A stretch of DNA of 64,000 nucleotides from Methylorubrum rhodinum (GTDB lineage Bacteria; Pseudomonadota; Alphaproteobacteria; Rhizobiales; Beijerinckiaceae), in the NCBI RefSeq assembly GCF_014199935.1, contig NZ_JACHOP010000020.1, positions 35,258 to 99,257 on the forward strand, written 5' to 3'. A program made the translations under genes and the position numbers. Positions 48,080 to 56,217 of this stretch are shown here, one piece after another (position 1 is the first letter of the stretch; each line of letters starts with the position of its first letter). A model generated the notes under the pieces. The model saw nothing but the letters and a program-made list of their open reading frames with translations. It was not told where the DNA came from and searched no databases.

Positions 48080-49093
48080 ATGGACGCCTTCAAGACCCAT
48101 CTCGCCACCGTCGCGACCGGCGCCGCGCTCACCCGCGACCAAGCCCGCTCCGCCTTCGACGACCTGCTCTCGGGCGAGGTCACGCCGGTCCAGGCCGGCG
48201 CCTTCCTGACCGCGCTGGCGGTTCGCGGCGAGAGCGAGGACGAGATCCTGGGCGCCGTCTCGGCGATGCGGGCGCGGATGCTGCCGGTCGCTGCACCTTC
48301 GGGCGCCATCGACATCGTCGGCACCGGCGGCGATCATTCGGGCAGCTACAACGTCTCGACGCTCGCCGCGATCCTGACCGCCGCCTGCGGCGTGCCCGTG
48401 GCCAAGCACGGCAACCGCGCCGCCACCTCGCGCTCGGGCGCGGCCGACGTGCTCGCCGCGCTCGGTGTCACCATCGGGCTCGATCCCGAGGCGCTGGGGC
48501 GCTGCCTCGAACAGGCCGGCCTGTGCTTCATGTTTGCGCAGACCCATCACGGCGCCATGCGCCACGTCGCGCCGACGCGCTCCGAGCTGCCGTTCCGCAC
48601 GATCTTCAACATGCTGGGGCCGCTCTCGAATCCGGCCGGCGTCACCGCCCAGGTCTTCGGCGTGTCGCGCCCGGCCTGGGCCGAGCCGCTGACGCGGGTG
48701 CTCGGCGAACTCGGCAGCCGGAAGGTCTGGACCGTCCACGGCGCCGACGGGCTCGACGAGATCACGGTCACCGGCCCGACCGCGGTGGTCGCGCTGGAGG
48801 ACGGGCGGCTGTCGCACTTCACCATCCACCCCGAGGAAGTCGGCCTGAGACTGTCGACCCTCGACGATCTGCGCGGCGGCGACCCCGAGCACAACGCGGC
48901 AGCGCTGAACGCCGTGCTGGAGGGCCAGCGCAACGCCTATCGCGACATCGCCGTGCTGAACGCGGGCGCGGGCCTCGTCGTGGCGGGCGCCGTCGGCACC
49001 ATCGCGGAGGGGGTCGCGCGGGCGGAAAGCGCGATCGATTCGGGCGCGGCGCGGGGCACGCTGGCCCGGCTCGTCGCCGCCTCGAAGGCGTGA
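48080..49093 (+). CDS. trpD: Anthranilate phosphoribosyltransferase
   Basis: The 337-residue enzyme joins anthranilate to PRPP. Motifs are complete: DIVGTGGDHSGSYNVSTLAA for PRPP/pyrophosphate, VAKHGNRAATSRSGAADVLA for anthranilate and HHGAMRHVAPTRSELPFRTI followed by FNMLGPLSNPAG. The ATG at 48080 is preferred over a GTG at 48062. The last bases of the palindrome pair end about 20 bases before it. trpC follows after 31 bases. Confidence 0.97.
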   Translation: MDAFKTHLATVATGAALTRDQARSAFDDLLSGEVTPVQAGAFLTALAVRGESEDEILGAVSAMRARMLPVAAPSGAIDIVGTGGDHSGSYNVSTLAAILTAACGVPVAKHGNRAATSRSGAADVLAALGVTIGLDPEALGRCLEQAGLCFMFAQTHHGAMRHVAPTRSELPFRTIFNMLGPLSNPAGVTAQVFGVSRPAWAEPLTRVLGELGSRKVWTVHGADGLDEITVTGPTAVVALEDGRLSHFTIHPEEVGLRLSTLDDLRGGDPEHNAAALNAVLEGQRNAYRDIAVLNAGAGLVVAGAVGTIAEGVARAESAIDSGAARGTLARLVAASKA

Positions 49094-49124
49094 TAAGGCC
49101 CGGCCAGGGTTTGAGGATCAACCG

Positions 49125-49973
49125 ATGGACGACATCGTGGCCGACGTGATCGCGAGCCCCCCGGCGCCGGAGCGCGCCAGCGTGCTCGCCCGGATCGAGG
49201 CCTACAAGCGCCGCGAGATTTCCGAGGCGAAGCTGCGCCTGCCACTCGCCAAGCTGGAACAGCGCGTCGCCAAGGCCGAGCCGCCGCGCGGCTTCGCCGC
49301 CGCCATCGAGCGCCACATCGCGCAGGATCGCCCGGCCCTGATCGCGGAGATCAAGAAGGCCTCCCCCTCGAAGGGGTTGATCCGTGCCGATTTCGACCCC
49401 GCGACGCTGGCGAAAGCCTACGCAGCCGGCGGTGCCACCTGCCTCTCGGTTCTCACCGACACCCCCTCGTTCCAGGGCGCGCCGGACTTCCTGGTGCAAG
49501 CCCGTGCGGCCTGCGACCTGCCGGTGATCCGAAAAGACTTCCTGTTCGAGCCGTATCAGGTGTTCGAGGCGCGCGCCTGGGGCGCCGATTGCATCCTCGT
49601 CATCATGGCCTGCCTCGACGACGCCGAGGCGCGGGACCTGACCGAGACCGCGCACGATCTCGGCATGGACGTGCTGGTCGAGGTCCACGACGCGGCGGAG
49701 CTTGAGCGGGCGCTGCCGCTCGGCACGCGGCTGGTCGGCGTCAACAACCGCAACCTCAAGACCTTCGAGGTCTCGTTCGAGACGGCGATCGACCTGAAGC
49801 CCGGCATCCCGGCGGATCGCATCGCGGTCGCCGAGAGCGGCATCGGCAGCCACGCCGACGTGCGGCGGCTGCGTGCGCACGGCCTCGACACGATCCTCGT
49901 CGGCGAGAGCCTGATGCGGCAGGCCGACGTCACCGCCGCGACGCGGGCGCTGCTGTTCGGGGACGCGGCTTAA
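49125..49973 (+). CDS. trpC: Indole-3-glycerol-phosphate synthase
   Basis: The 282-residue TIM barrel carries LIAEIKKASPSKGLIRADFD, CLSVLTDTPSFQGAPDFL, IRKDFLFEPYQVFEARAWGA, VGVNNRNLKTFEVSFETAI and VAESGIGSHADV, the complete catalytic set (Lys, Glu, Asn). It closes the indole ring. It is a stand-alone TrpC, not fused to TrpF. Its stop directly abuts the GTG of moaC, so the two are translated in sequence. Confidence 0.97.
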   Translation: MDDIVADVIASPPAPERASVLARIEAYKRREISEAKLRLPLAKLEQRVAKAEPPRGFAAAIERHIAQDRPALIAEIKKASPSKGLIRADFDPATLAKAYAAGGATCLSVLTDTPSFQGAPDFLVQARAACDLPVIRKDFLFEPYQVFEARAWGADCILVIMACLDDAEARDLTETAHDLGMDVLVEVHDAAELERALPLGTRLVGVNNRNLKTFEVSFETAIDLKPGIPADRIAVAESGIGSHADVRRLRAHGLDTILVGESLMRQADVTAATRALLFGDAA

Positions 49974-50465
49974 GTGAGCGAGGGCCGCCTCACCCATATC
50001 GACGCCACGGGCGCGGCCAGCATGGTCGACGTGTCGGACAAGGCCGCGACCTCGCGCATGGCGGTCGCCGAAGGCGTCGTGGTGATGCGCCCCGAGACGC
50101 TGAGGCTGATCCGCGAGGGCGACGCCAAGAAGGGCGACGTCATCGGCACGGCGCGGCTCGCCGGCATCATGGCGGCCAAGCGCACCCACGAGCTGATCCC
50201 GCTCTGCCACCCGCTGCTGCTGACGAAAGTGAAGATCGCCTGCGAGCCCGACGACGCGCTCCCCGGCCTGCGGCTCACCGCGGAGGTGCGGGTGCAGGGC
50301 CAGACTGGCGTCGAGATGGAGGCGCTGACCGCCGTTTCGGTCGCCTGCCTCACGGTCTACGACATGGTGAAGGCCGCCGACCGGGGCATGCGGATCGAGG
50401 GCATCCGGTTGTTGTCGAAGGAGGGGGGCAAGTCCGGGCTCTGGCGGGCGGAGGACGAGGCGTGA
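49974..50465 (+). CDS. moaC: Cyclic pyranopterin monophosphate synthase
   Basis: The 163-residue enzyme makes cPMP in molybdopterin synthesis, together with MoaA. Conserved text: RLTHIDATGAASMVDVSDKA, AKRTHELIPLCHPLLLTKVK and VEMEALTAVSVACLTVYDMV followed by KAADRGM. The GTG start immediately follows the trpC stop, a tight trpC-moaC link that is common in Rhizobiales. moeA follows after a 199-base spacer filled with palindromes. Confidence 0.97.
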   Translation: MSEGRLTHIDATGAASMVDVSDKAATSRMAVAEGVVVMRPETLRLIREGDAKKGDVIGTARLAGIMAAKRTHELIPLCHPLLLTKVKIACEPDDALPGLRLTAEVRVQGQTGVEMEALTAVSVACLTVYDMVKAADRGMRIEGIRLLSKEGGKSGLWRAEDEA

Positions 50466-50478
50466 GCGCGCTGCGCGC

Positions 50479-50633
50479 TCCCTCCCCCCTCCGCGGGGGA
50501 GGGTGGCCCCCGAAGGGGGTCGGGAGAGGGGAACCCCGCTTCCGGAGCGTTCGCGTCGATGGTGGCCAAGCGGGACTGTCGCTCCCCTCTCCCGCCCGCT
50601 CCGGGGGCACCCTCCCCCGCGGAGGGGGGAGGG
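50479..50633. repeat. CCCTCTCCC palindrome pair between moaC and moeA
   Basis: CTCCCTCCCCCCTCCGCGGG with GGGGTCGGGAGAGGGGAAC (50479-50534) is mirrored by GCTCCCCTCTCCCGCCCGCT and CCCGCGGAGGGGGGAGGG (50581-50633). It is the same family and layout as the pair between trpG and trpD. Confidence 0.75.
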
Positions 50634-50664
50634 TTTCTTGCTGGCGCGTCCTGGGACATCGCGC

Positions 50665-51891
50665 ATGAGTCTCCTCCCCGTCGCCGAAGCCCTCCAAAAG
50701 ATCCTCGCCGCCATCCCCGGCCCGGTCGAGGCGGAAAGGGTCCCCGTCGCGCAAGCCGCCGGCCGCACCCTCGCCAAGAATGTCGCCGCGACGCGCACCC
50801 AGCCCCCGTTCCCGGCCTCCGCCATGGACGGCTACGCGGTGCGTGCCGCCGACGTGGCGCAGGTGCCCGCATCCCTGCGGGTGGTCGGGATCAGCGCCGC
50901 CGGCCACGGCTACGCGCAGGAAGTCGGGCCGGGCGAGGCGGTGCGCATCTTCACCGGTGCGCCGGTGCCGGAGGGCGCCGACGCCATCCTGATCCAGGAG
51001 AATGCTCAAGCCCAGGGCGACACCGTCACGGCTCGCGAGTCCGTCGCCGTCGGCCGCTTCGTCCGCCGGGCCGGGCTCGATTTTTCTGAGGGCGAGACGC
51101 TGCTGCGGGCGGGCGAGACCCTCGACGCGCGCCGCCTCGCGCTGGCCGCCGCCGCGGGTCACGCGATGCTGCCGATGCGGCGGCGCCCTCGCGTCGCCGT
51201 CATCGCCACCGGCGACGAACTGGTGCGCGCGGGCGAGGCGCCGGCCTGGGACCAGATCGTCGCCTCGAACGGGCTGGCGCTCGCCGCGCTCGCCTTGGAA
51301 GCCGGTGCCGAGGCGATCGATCTCGGCATCGTACCCGACGATCTCGGCGCCCTGCGCGAGGCGATCGGCCGCGCCCGCGGCGTCGGCGCCGACCTCGTCG
51401 TGACGCTCGGCGGCGCCTCGGTCGGCGATCACGATCTCGTCCAGGCGGCGCTCCGCGAGGAAGGGCTCGAACTCGGCTTCTGGCGGGTGGCGCTGCGGCC
51501 CGGCAAGCCGCTGATGTTCGGGCGGCTCGGGCCCATGACGGTGATCGGGTTGCCCGGCAATCCGGTCTCGTCGATCGTCTGCGGCCTGCTCTTCGTGGTG
51601 CCGGCAATCCGGGCGCTGCTCGGCGATCCGGCCGCGGGTGCGGACCGCAGCGAGCCGGCGGTCCTCGGCCGCGACATGCCCGCGAACGACCAGCGCCAGG
51701 ACTACCTGCGCGCCCGGCTCGAGACGGCGCCCGACCGTCTGCCGGTCGCCCACCCCGAGAACCGGCAGGATTCCTCCATGCTCTCGGTGCTGGGATCGAG
51801 CGAGGCGCTCCTCATCCGCGCCCCCCACGCCCCCGCGGCGAAGGCGGGCGAGGCCTGCCGCATCATCCGGCTCGACCGACGGATCGTCTGA
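50665..51891 (+). CDS. moeA: Molybdopterin molybdenumtransferase
   Basis: The 408-residue enzyme inserts molybdate into adenylylated molybdopterin. Visible motifs are PPFPASAMDGYAVRAADVAQ, IFTGAPVPEGADAIL, RVAVIATGDELVRAGEAPAW, VTLGGASVGDHDLV, ALRPGKPLMFGRLGPMTVIG and LPGNPVSSIV. The ATG at 50665 gives the normal length. The molybdenum hydroxylase at 60.5-63.4 kb is one local user of this cofactor. In many Rhizobiales lexA follows moeA; here it does not. Confidence 0.97.
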   Translation: MSLLPVAEALQKILAAIPGPVEAERVPVAQAAGRTLAKNVAATRTQPPFPASAMDGYAVRAADVAQVPASLRVVGISAAGHGYAQEVGPGEAVRIFTGAPVPEGADAILIQENAQAQGDTVTARESVAVGRFVRRAGLDFSEGETLLRAGETLDARRLALAAAAGHAMLPMRRRPRVAVIATGDELVRAGEAPAWDQIVASNGLALAALALEAGAEAIDLGIVPDDLGALREAIGRARGVGADLVVTLGGASVGDHDLVQAALREEGLELGFWRVALRPGKPLMFGRLGPMTVIGLPGNPVSSIVCGLLFVVPAIRALLGDPAAGADRSEPAVLGRDMPANDQRQDYLRARLETAPDRLPVAHPENRQDSSMLSVLGSSEALLIRAPHAPAAKAGEACRIIRLDRRIV

Positions 51892-51994
51892 CCTCGCCGC
51901 ACGACGACGGCGTGGCGCAGCGCTCGGTGCACGAAACCTGAGCCGGACCCGTCGGCCAAGCGGAACGATAAGCTTGGCGCTACGTTCTGCAGGC

Positions 51995-52489
51995 ATGGAA
52001 CACTACAAGTCCACTCTCGGCACCACCGCCGCTGCAATATCCGCGCTGGTCCTGGCCGCCCAGATCATGCAGGCCGGTCCCTTCGCCGTGTCTCCGCCGC
52101 GGGCGGAGCGGGTCTCCGCCGGTATCGAGGCCACCGCGGAGGAGACGGCATGGGTCAACCCGCCGGTTCGGATGCTGGCCGAGGCGAAGCCCGATGTCGC
52201 CCCCGAAGAGTTGAAGTCCGGCGGCGTTCCGGCAGTCGTCGCGCCGGTGGCGGCCCAGGCGGTCGCGCGTGAGGCGGCACCCGCACCGCGCAAGGCGGCG
52301 GCCCCCCACCGCCGCAAGGTGGCCCAGCGCCCGGCCCGGACGCGTCAGGCCACGCTCGAGACGCGGGCGACGACGGAGAGCGCCGCGTCCCAGGCCACGG
52401 TGCAGCCGCCGCAGCCGGCGGAGGCGAGGCGGATCGATCCGATCGGCGATATCATCCGCGGCCTCGGGTTCGGCGGCGGCCAGGGATGA
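51995..52489 (+). CDS. Hypothetical membrane-anchored Ala/Arg-rich protein (164 aa)
   Basis: One N-terminal hydrophobic segment (TAAAISALVLAAQIMQAGPF, about 9-28) precedes a low-complexity part rich in Ala, Pro and Arg with EAAPAPRKAAAPHRRKVAQR. A short C-terminal motif IDPIGDIIRGLGFGGGQG may be the functional end. No family recognised. The gene ends 43 bases before a strong bidirectional terminator and occupies the position that lexA has in relatives. Confidence 0.6.
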   Translation: MEHYKSTLGTTAAAISALVLAAQIMQAGPFAVSPPRAERVSAGIEATAEETAWVNPPVRMLAEAKPDVAPEELKSGGVPAVVAPVAAQAVAREAAPAPRKAAAPHRRKVAQRPARTRQATLETRATTESAASQATVQPPQPAEARRIDPIGDIIRGLGFGGGQG

Positions 52490-52532
52490 GGACCGCCGCC
52501 GAGCGACGGCCGCGGCACCGGCGAGACAGACG

Positions 52533-52570
52533 AAAAGGCTCCCGTCGCCATCCGGCGACGGGAGCCTTTT
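52533..52570. terminator. Strong bidirectional rho-independent terminator
   Basis: AAAAGGCTCCCGTCGCC and GGCGACGGGAGCCTTTT form a long GC-rich stem with A and T runs at its ends, around a four-base loop. It should stop the moeA/51995 transcript. Confidence 0.9.
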
Positions 52571-52673
52571 CGTCGTCGGCCTCGACGATCCGCAGGAACC
52601 GGCCGCGTCCCCTTCGGTCGCTGCGGCGGAACGCGCCGTGGCCGGGGCGGTGTGCGGCGGCTAAGCGGCGGAG

Positions 52674-52799
52674 ATGGACAGTCTCGCTCTTGCCGTCATG
52701 GCCTCCGCCGCCTTCTTCTCCGGTTTCGTCGTTCTGGTCGGCTGGCGCTGGAACTTCGTGTCAGGCCTGCGTCCGGCCGTCGGCCCGGCGCAGGAGTGA
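52674..52799 (+). CDS. 41-residue putative single-pass membrane protein
   Basis: The frame encodes MDSLALAVMASAAFFSGFVV followed by LVGWRWNFVSGLRPAVGPAQ and E: one hydrophobic helix (about 3-24) and a short basic tail with Trp residues, the layout of stress-related microproteins. GCGGCGGAG precedes the ATG closely. Immediately followed by REP units. No family recognised. Confidence 0.5.
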   Translation: MDSLALAVMASAAFFSGFVVLVGWRWNFVSGLRPAVGPAQE

Positions 52800-52818
52800 G
52801 CGACGAGGCTCCAGGTCT

Positions 52819-52921
52819 TTGCGCCGCATCGTCTTTCTCAAGAGCCCGGGCTGCCTTTCGGTGAGCGAAACCATCGGCCCGAACGGTGATAGCCGGCTTT
52901 CGGATAAAGCCAATGCGGCAC
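52819..52921. repeat. Composite of two second-family REP units
   Basis: Left unit TTGCGCCGCATCGTCTTTCT is followed by CATCGGCCCGAACGGTGATA and GCCGGCTTTCGGATAAAGCC of an inverted unit that ends CAATGCGGCA. The two overlap in the CATCGGCCCG block. Confidence 0.7.
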
Positions 52922-52966
52922 GAGAAGCCAGCCCATCGTGCTGCATCCGATATCCCGTCCGATGCT

Positions 52967-53167
52967 TTAGCTGAACGAACCGAAACCCTCGAAATCGTTC
53001 GTCGGTGCAACGACGCGGCCGGTCTCCGAAGGGGTGCCCGGCGCCTTCGCCGCGCCCGCGGGCGCCCTTACGAGGCCTCCGAGCCGTTGTGCGGAGGTGG
53101 ACGTCCGGCCGGTCCGCTTCGGCGCGGACGGGGAGAGGCGGCCGATCGTCTGGCTATGGTCGCGCAT
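52967..53167 (-). CDS. Putative 66-residue basic protein with strong ribosome binding site
   Basis: The ATG at 53167 is seven bases after GGGAG. The peptide begins MRDHSQTIGRLSPSAPKRTG, is basic and low-complexity in the middle, and ends VVAPTNDFEGFGSFS. No signal peptide or membrane segment. Aromatic/Gly-rich C-termini of this kind can be protein-interaction tails. It lies alone between a REP cluster and the divergent DUF6925 gene. No family recognised. Confidence 0.45.
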   Translation of the reverse strand: MRDHSQTIGRLSPSAPKRTGRTSTSAQRLGGLVRAPAGAAKAPGTPSETGRVVAPTNDFEGFGSFS

Positions 53168-53404
53168 GTCTGCTCCCTGTCGTTCAAGCTTTGGAGGAAG
53201 GTCCGGATCGTCCGCTTCATGAAGCGTTAGGATGTCGGATCGTGCAGCCAACGCGGCATGTCTGCCCGCGTTCCAGGCAGATCGCCGAGCAATCGATCAC
53301 TCCGGCAGTGCGCTGCGGGCCGGCGGGTATCGGCCCTTCGCCGGCCCTGATAGTCCTCGCCGGCAACGCCGAGGCCGGTCCGTCCCGTGGCGGAGGAGTG
53401 AAGC
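53168..53404. other. Divergent spacer before the DUF6925 gene
   Basis: No gene seen. It separates the 66-residue frame (minus) from the DUF6925 gene (plus). A GAGGAGTGAAGC sequence just before 53405 serves as ribosome binding site. Confidence 0.4.
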
Positions 53405-54391
53405 ATGACCGCAGCCGGACTGGGCGAACCCGGATTGGAGGCGGTCACGGCGCTGCTGCGGGAGGCTCTGGCCGATCCCGGCACCGCCTGGAGCCTCGGC
53501 AGCTTCGGTGCCATCGCCGAGTTCCTGCGCGACGCCGACGAGCCGGTGATCGCCCTGTCCGACCGGCGCCTCGGCCTCGCCACCGCCCGCGGCGCCATCG
53601 CCCTCGACGTCCTGCCGGACCTGCGCCCGCTCGCCTACGAGACCGGTTTCAGCTCGGGCTGGAACCACGCCGTCGCCCTGTGCCTGCCGGAAGGGGCCTG
53701 CGCCATGGGCCGGCGCACGGTCGTGACCGAGCTCGGCCCGGACGGCGAGGCGGCCCGGCCGGAGGATCGCGACGCGATCCTGTTCGATCTCGGCCTCGGG
53801 ATGCTGGCCGTCGACGCCTGCATGCGCACGCGCGACCCGGTAGCCCTCGCCTGCCTGCGGGCGGGCGTCGGCCGGCCGCTGTTCGATCCCGCCAACCCGA
53901 TCGGCGCGCGACTCGCGGCGATGAGCCCGCACCGGGTGTTCCGCGCCCGCTTCGGCCGGATCGAGGTGTTTTCGGACATTCCCGGCCCCGGCGGCACCAG
54001 TCCCGACGGGCCGCACACCCATGTGCTGCCCAAGCTCCTCAAGGGCAGGCGCACGCATGCCGCGACGACGCCGATCCCGGCGGGCCTCGTGCTCTGCGCG
54101 GCGATCCACCCGCCGCATCCCTACAAGGACGGGATGGGGAGGCGCATCCCGTTCGAGCCGGGCCGGCTCGCGTCGTTCCGGGCGCTGCTAGAACGCTGGG
54201 CCGATCCCGACTGGCTCGCGATCAAGCACGGCGGCGAGCCCAGGCTGGGTGGCCCGATCTCGCCCAAGCATGCGCGATCGGCCCGGCGGGCGACCGCGTC
54301 GCAGGCGCAGCATCTTCGGGGCGAGAGCGCGGACGAAGAGGAGGAGATGCACGCGCTTGAGCGTCGTCTCCCATCACATCCCTCGTCCTGA
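53405..54391 (+). CDS. DUF6925-like protein of unknown function (328 aa)
   Basis: A soluble protein with no signal peptide. The core reads WSLGSFGAIAEFLRDADEPV, RRLGLATARGAIALDVLPDL, then FSSGWNHAVALCLPEGACAM, and a His/Pro-rich segment SPDGPHTHVLPKLLKGRRTH with IHPPHPYKDGMGRRIPFEPG. This matches what is called DUF6925, whose role is unknown. Clustered His and Asp suggest metal or nucleotide binding, an inference only. The last 60 residues are charged and probably disordered. It is alone; the PQQ dehydrogenase gene converges on it. Confidence 0.65.
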   Translation: MTAAGLGEPGLEAVTALLREALADPGTAWSLGSFGAIAEFLRDADEPVIALSDRRLGLATARGAIALDVLPDLRPLAYETGFSSGWNHAVALCLPEGACAMGRRTVVTELGPDGEAARPEDRDAILFDLGLGMLAVDACMRTRDPVALACLRAGVGRPLFDPANPIGARLAAMSPHRVFRARFGRIEVFSDIPGPGGTSPDGPHTHVLPKLLKGRRTHAATTPIPAGLVLCAAIHPPHPYKDGMGRRIPFEPGRLASFRALLERWADPDWLAIKHGGEPRLGGPISPKHARSARRATASQAQHLRGESADEEEEMHALERRLPSHPSS

Positions 54392-54429
54392 AGGGGATGG
54401 ATGGGACGGGCCGATGCAGCGACGTTCCC

Positions 54430-56217
54430 TCACTCCGGCAGCGCGAACACCACCAGCGCATCCCCGATGCCGAAGCCGGACGCCTTGGTGAAGGAGGCGC
54501 CGCCCGCGGCGACCGCCACGTATTGGCGTCCGTCGATGGCGTAGGTGACCGGCGGGCCGCCGATGCCGGCGCCGCACTGGAAGCGCCACAGGATCTCGCC
54601 GGTCGCGGCGTCGTGCGCGTCGAGATGCCCGTCCTCCTCGCCGGAGAAGACGAGGCCGCCCGCGGTCGAGAGCGTGCCGCCGGAGAGCCGGCTGCCGGCC
54701 TTCTTCGACCACGCCGCCTTGCCGGTGCCGAGGTCCACCGCCGTCAGCGTCGAGAAGGCGGGCTCGCCCTTGGCCTCGCTGGTCTCGGTGTAGCGGATCT
54801 CCGGACGGTTGCCGGAGGCCGGCACGGTCTTGACCGTGTAGGTCGCGGCCCCGTGGCGCACCTGGGCGAAGGCGCGGTTCGAGACGGCGTCGTAGGCCAC
54901 CGGATGCCAGGAGATCGCGCCGAGCGGGCCGGGGCTCACCACGGTGCCCTCCGGGCTCGGCGGGGCGAACAGGTTCTTTTGGGTGATCACCGGCTCGGAG
55001 CGGGAGAGGAGCCGCCCGGTCGCGCGGTCGTGCAGGTAGATGAAGCCGGTCTTGCTCGCCTGGGCCACCGCCTTCACCGGCCCATCCGGAGTCTTCGCGT
55101 CGAGCAGGAAGGGCGGGCTCGCGACGTCGTAGCCCCATTGCTCGTGCGGCACCTGCTGGAAGTGCCAGCGCAGTTGGCCGGTGCGCACGTCGAGCGCCAC
55201 GAGGCTCATGGTGTAGAGGTTGTCGCCCGGCCGGGTCAGCCCGAAATTTTGCGGCGCCGGGTTGCCGGTCCCGAGGAAGATCAGGCCCGCCTCCGGATCG
55301 TAGGCCGGCGTCATCCACAGCGAGCCGCCGCCGACCTTCCAGGCCTCGCGGTGCTCGGGCGCCGCCGCCTTCTCGGCGGCGATGTCGCGGTTGAGGGGCA
55401 AGCCGTCCGGCGTCGTCTCGGCGAAGACGCCCTCCCAGCCGTCCTCCTTGGTGACGTACCAGCGCCAGCGCTCCTCGCCGGTCCCGGCGTCGTAGGCGGC
55501 GAGCCACCCGCGGCGGCCGTAGCCGCCCTCGATGCCGACCACCGAGCCGCCGTCGAGCCCGCCCTTCTCGTCCTCGACATGAAGCCCGTAGCCCGCCCCC
55601 GTCACGCCGACGATGACGAGGCCTTCCGCCACCAGCGGCGGCATCTTGAAGCCGAGCCGGCTCGATCCCTGGACCGGCTTGTCGCCGAGGCTGGCGGCGA
55701 GCGCCGAGGCCGTCTCGGTCTCGCCCTCCTCCGGGCGCACCGCCTCGCGGTCCCAGACGAGGCGGCCGGACTTCGCGTCCAGCGCAATCACCCGCCCGTC
55801 CATGGTCGCCTCGAACACGAGGCCGTTCGCGACGGCCACGCCCCGGTTCGAGGGCGGCCCGAAGATCTTTTCCGTGCGCGCCTTGTGGGTGTAGGTCCAC
55901 AGCACCCGGCCCGACTTGGCATCGAGCGCGGCGACGTGGTTGCCGGTGGTCGAGACGTACATCACGCCCTCGACGATCACGGGCTCGGCCTGGAAGTAGC
56001 CGGTGACGCCGGTCTGGAAGATCCAGGCCGGACGCAGACGCGTGACGTTGCCCCGGTCGATGGCCTTGAGGGGCGAGTGGTGGACGTTCGAGGCGTCGCG
56101 TCCGAAGGCGGGCCAGTCCTGCGCCGCCTCCCCGGCCGCAGCGCCGAAGCTTCCGTAGAGGGAAAGGAGCGCCGCCGCTCCGAGACGCGCCGCATGCCCG
56201 CCTGCTCGATCCGTCAC
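54430..56217 (-). CDS. PQQ-dependent dehydrogenase-like quinoprotein, exported
   Basis: The 595-residue protein has a signal peptide (about 1-30, ending GAAAGEAAQ) and the eight-bladed beta-propeller of quinoprotein alcohol dehydrogenases, with repeats such as VAALDAKSGRVLWTYTHKAR and VIALDAKSGRLVWDREAVRP. The Ca/Ln-site segment FLGTGNPAPQNFGLTRPGDN is conserved. The active-site segment, WDYA in MxaF and WDYD in XoxF, is VPHEQWGYDVASPPFLLD here, so Gly replaces the usual catalytic Asp while the second Asp is kept. There is no obvious adjacent Cys-Cys. The GTG start at 56217 follows GGGAGG. The oxidised substrate and electron acceptor are unknown. Confidence 0.86.
   Translation of the reverse strand: MTDRAGGHAARLGAAALLSLYGSFGAAAGEAAQDWPAFGRDASNVHHSPLKAIDRGNVTRLRPAWIFQTGVTGYFQAEPVIVEGVMYVSTTGNHVAALDAKSGRVLWTYTHKARTEKIFGPPSNRGVAVANGLVFEATMDGRVIALDAKSGRLVWDREAVRPEEGETETASALAASLGDKPVQGSSRLGFKMPPLVAEGLVIVGVTGAGYGLHVEDEKGGLDGGSVVGIEGGYGRRGWLAAYDAGTGEERWRWYVTKEDGWEGVFAETTPDGLPLNRDIAAEKAAAPEHREAWKVGGGSLWMTPAYDPEAGLIFLGTGNPAPQNFGLTRPGDNLYTMSLVALDVRTGQLRWHFQQVPHEQWGYDVASPPFLLDAKTPDGPVKAVAQASKTGFIYLHDRATGRLLSRSEPVITQKNLFAPPSPEGTVVSPGPLGAISWHPVAYDAVSNRAFAQVRHGAATYTVKTVPASGNRPEIRYTETSEAKGEPAFSTLTAVDLGTGKAAWSKKAGSRLSGGTLSTAGGLVFSGEEDGHLDAHDAATGEILWRFQCGAGIGGPPVTYAIDGRQYVAVAAGGASFTKASGFGIGDALVVFALPE

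Noticed and set aside
47922..50633. CRISPR-like array from repeated CCCTCTCCC units
   Set aside because: Units are palindromic, paired in inverted orientation and not separated by regular unique spacers; no cas gene is present.
52967..53167. Lasso-peptide precursor in the 66-residue frame (Gly followed by Asp at position 9 in GRVVAPTND)
   Set aside because: The leader Thr would be at -1 instead of -2, and no lasso cyclase or protease gene is present in the window.
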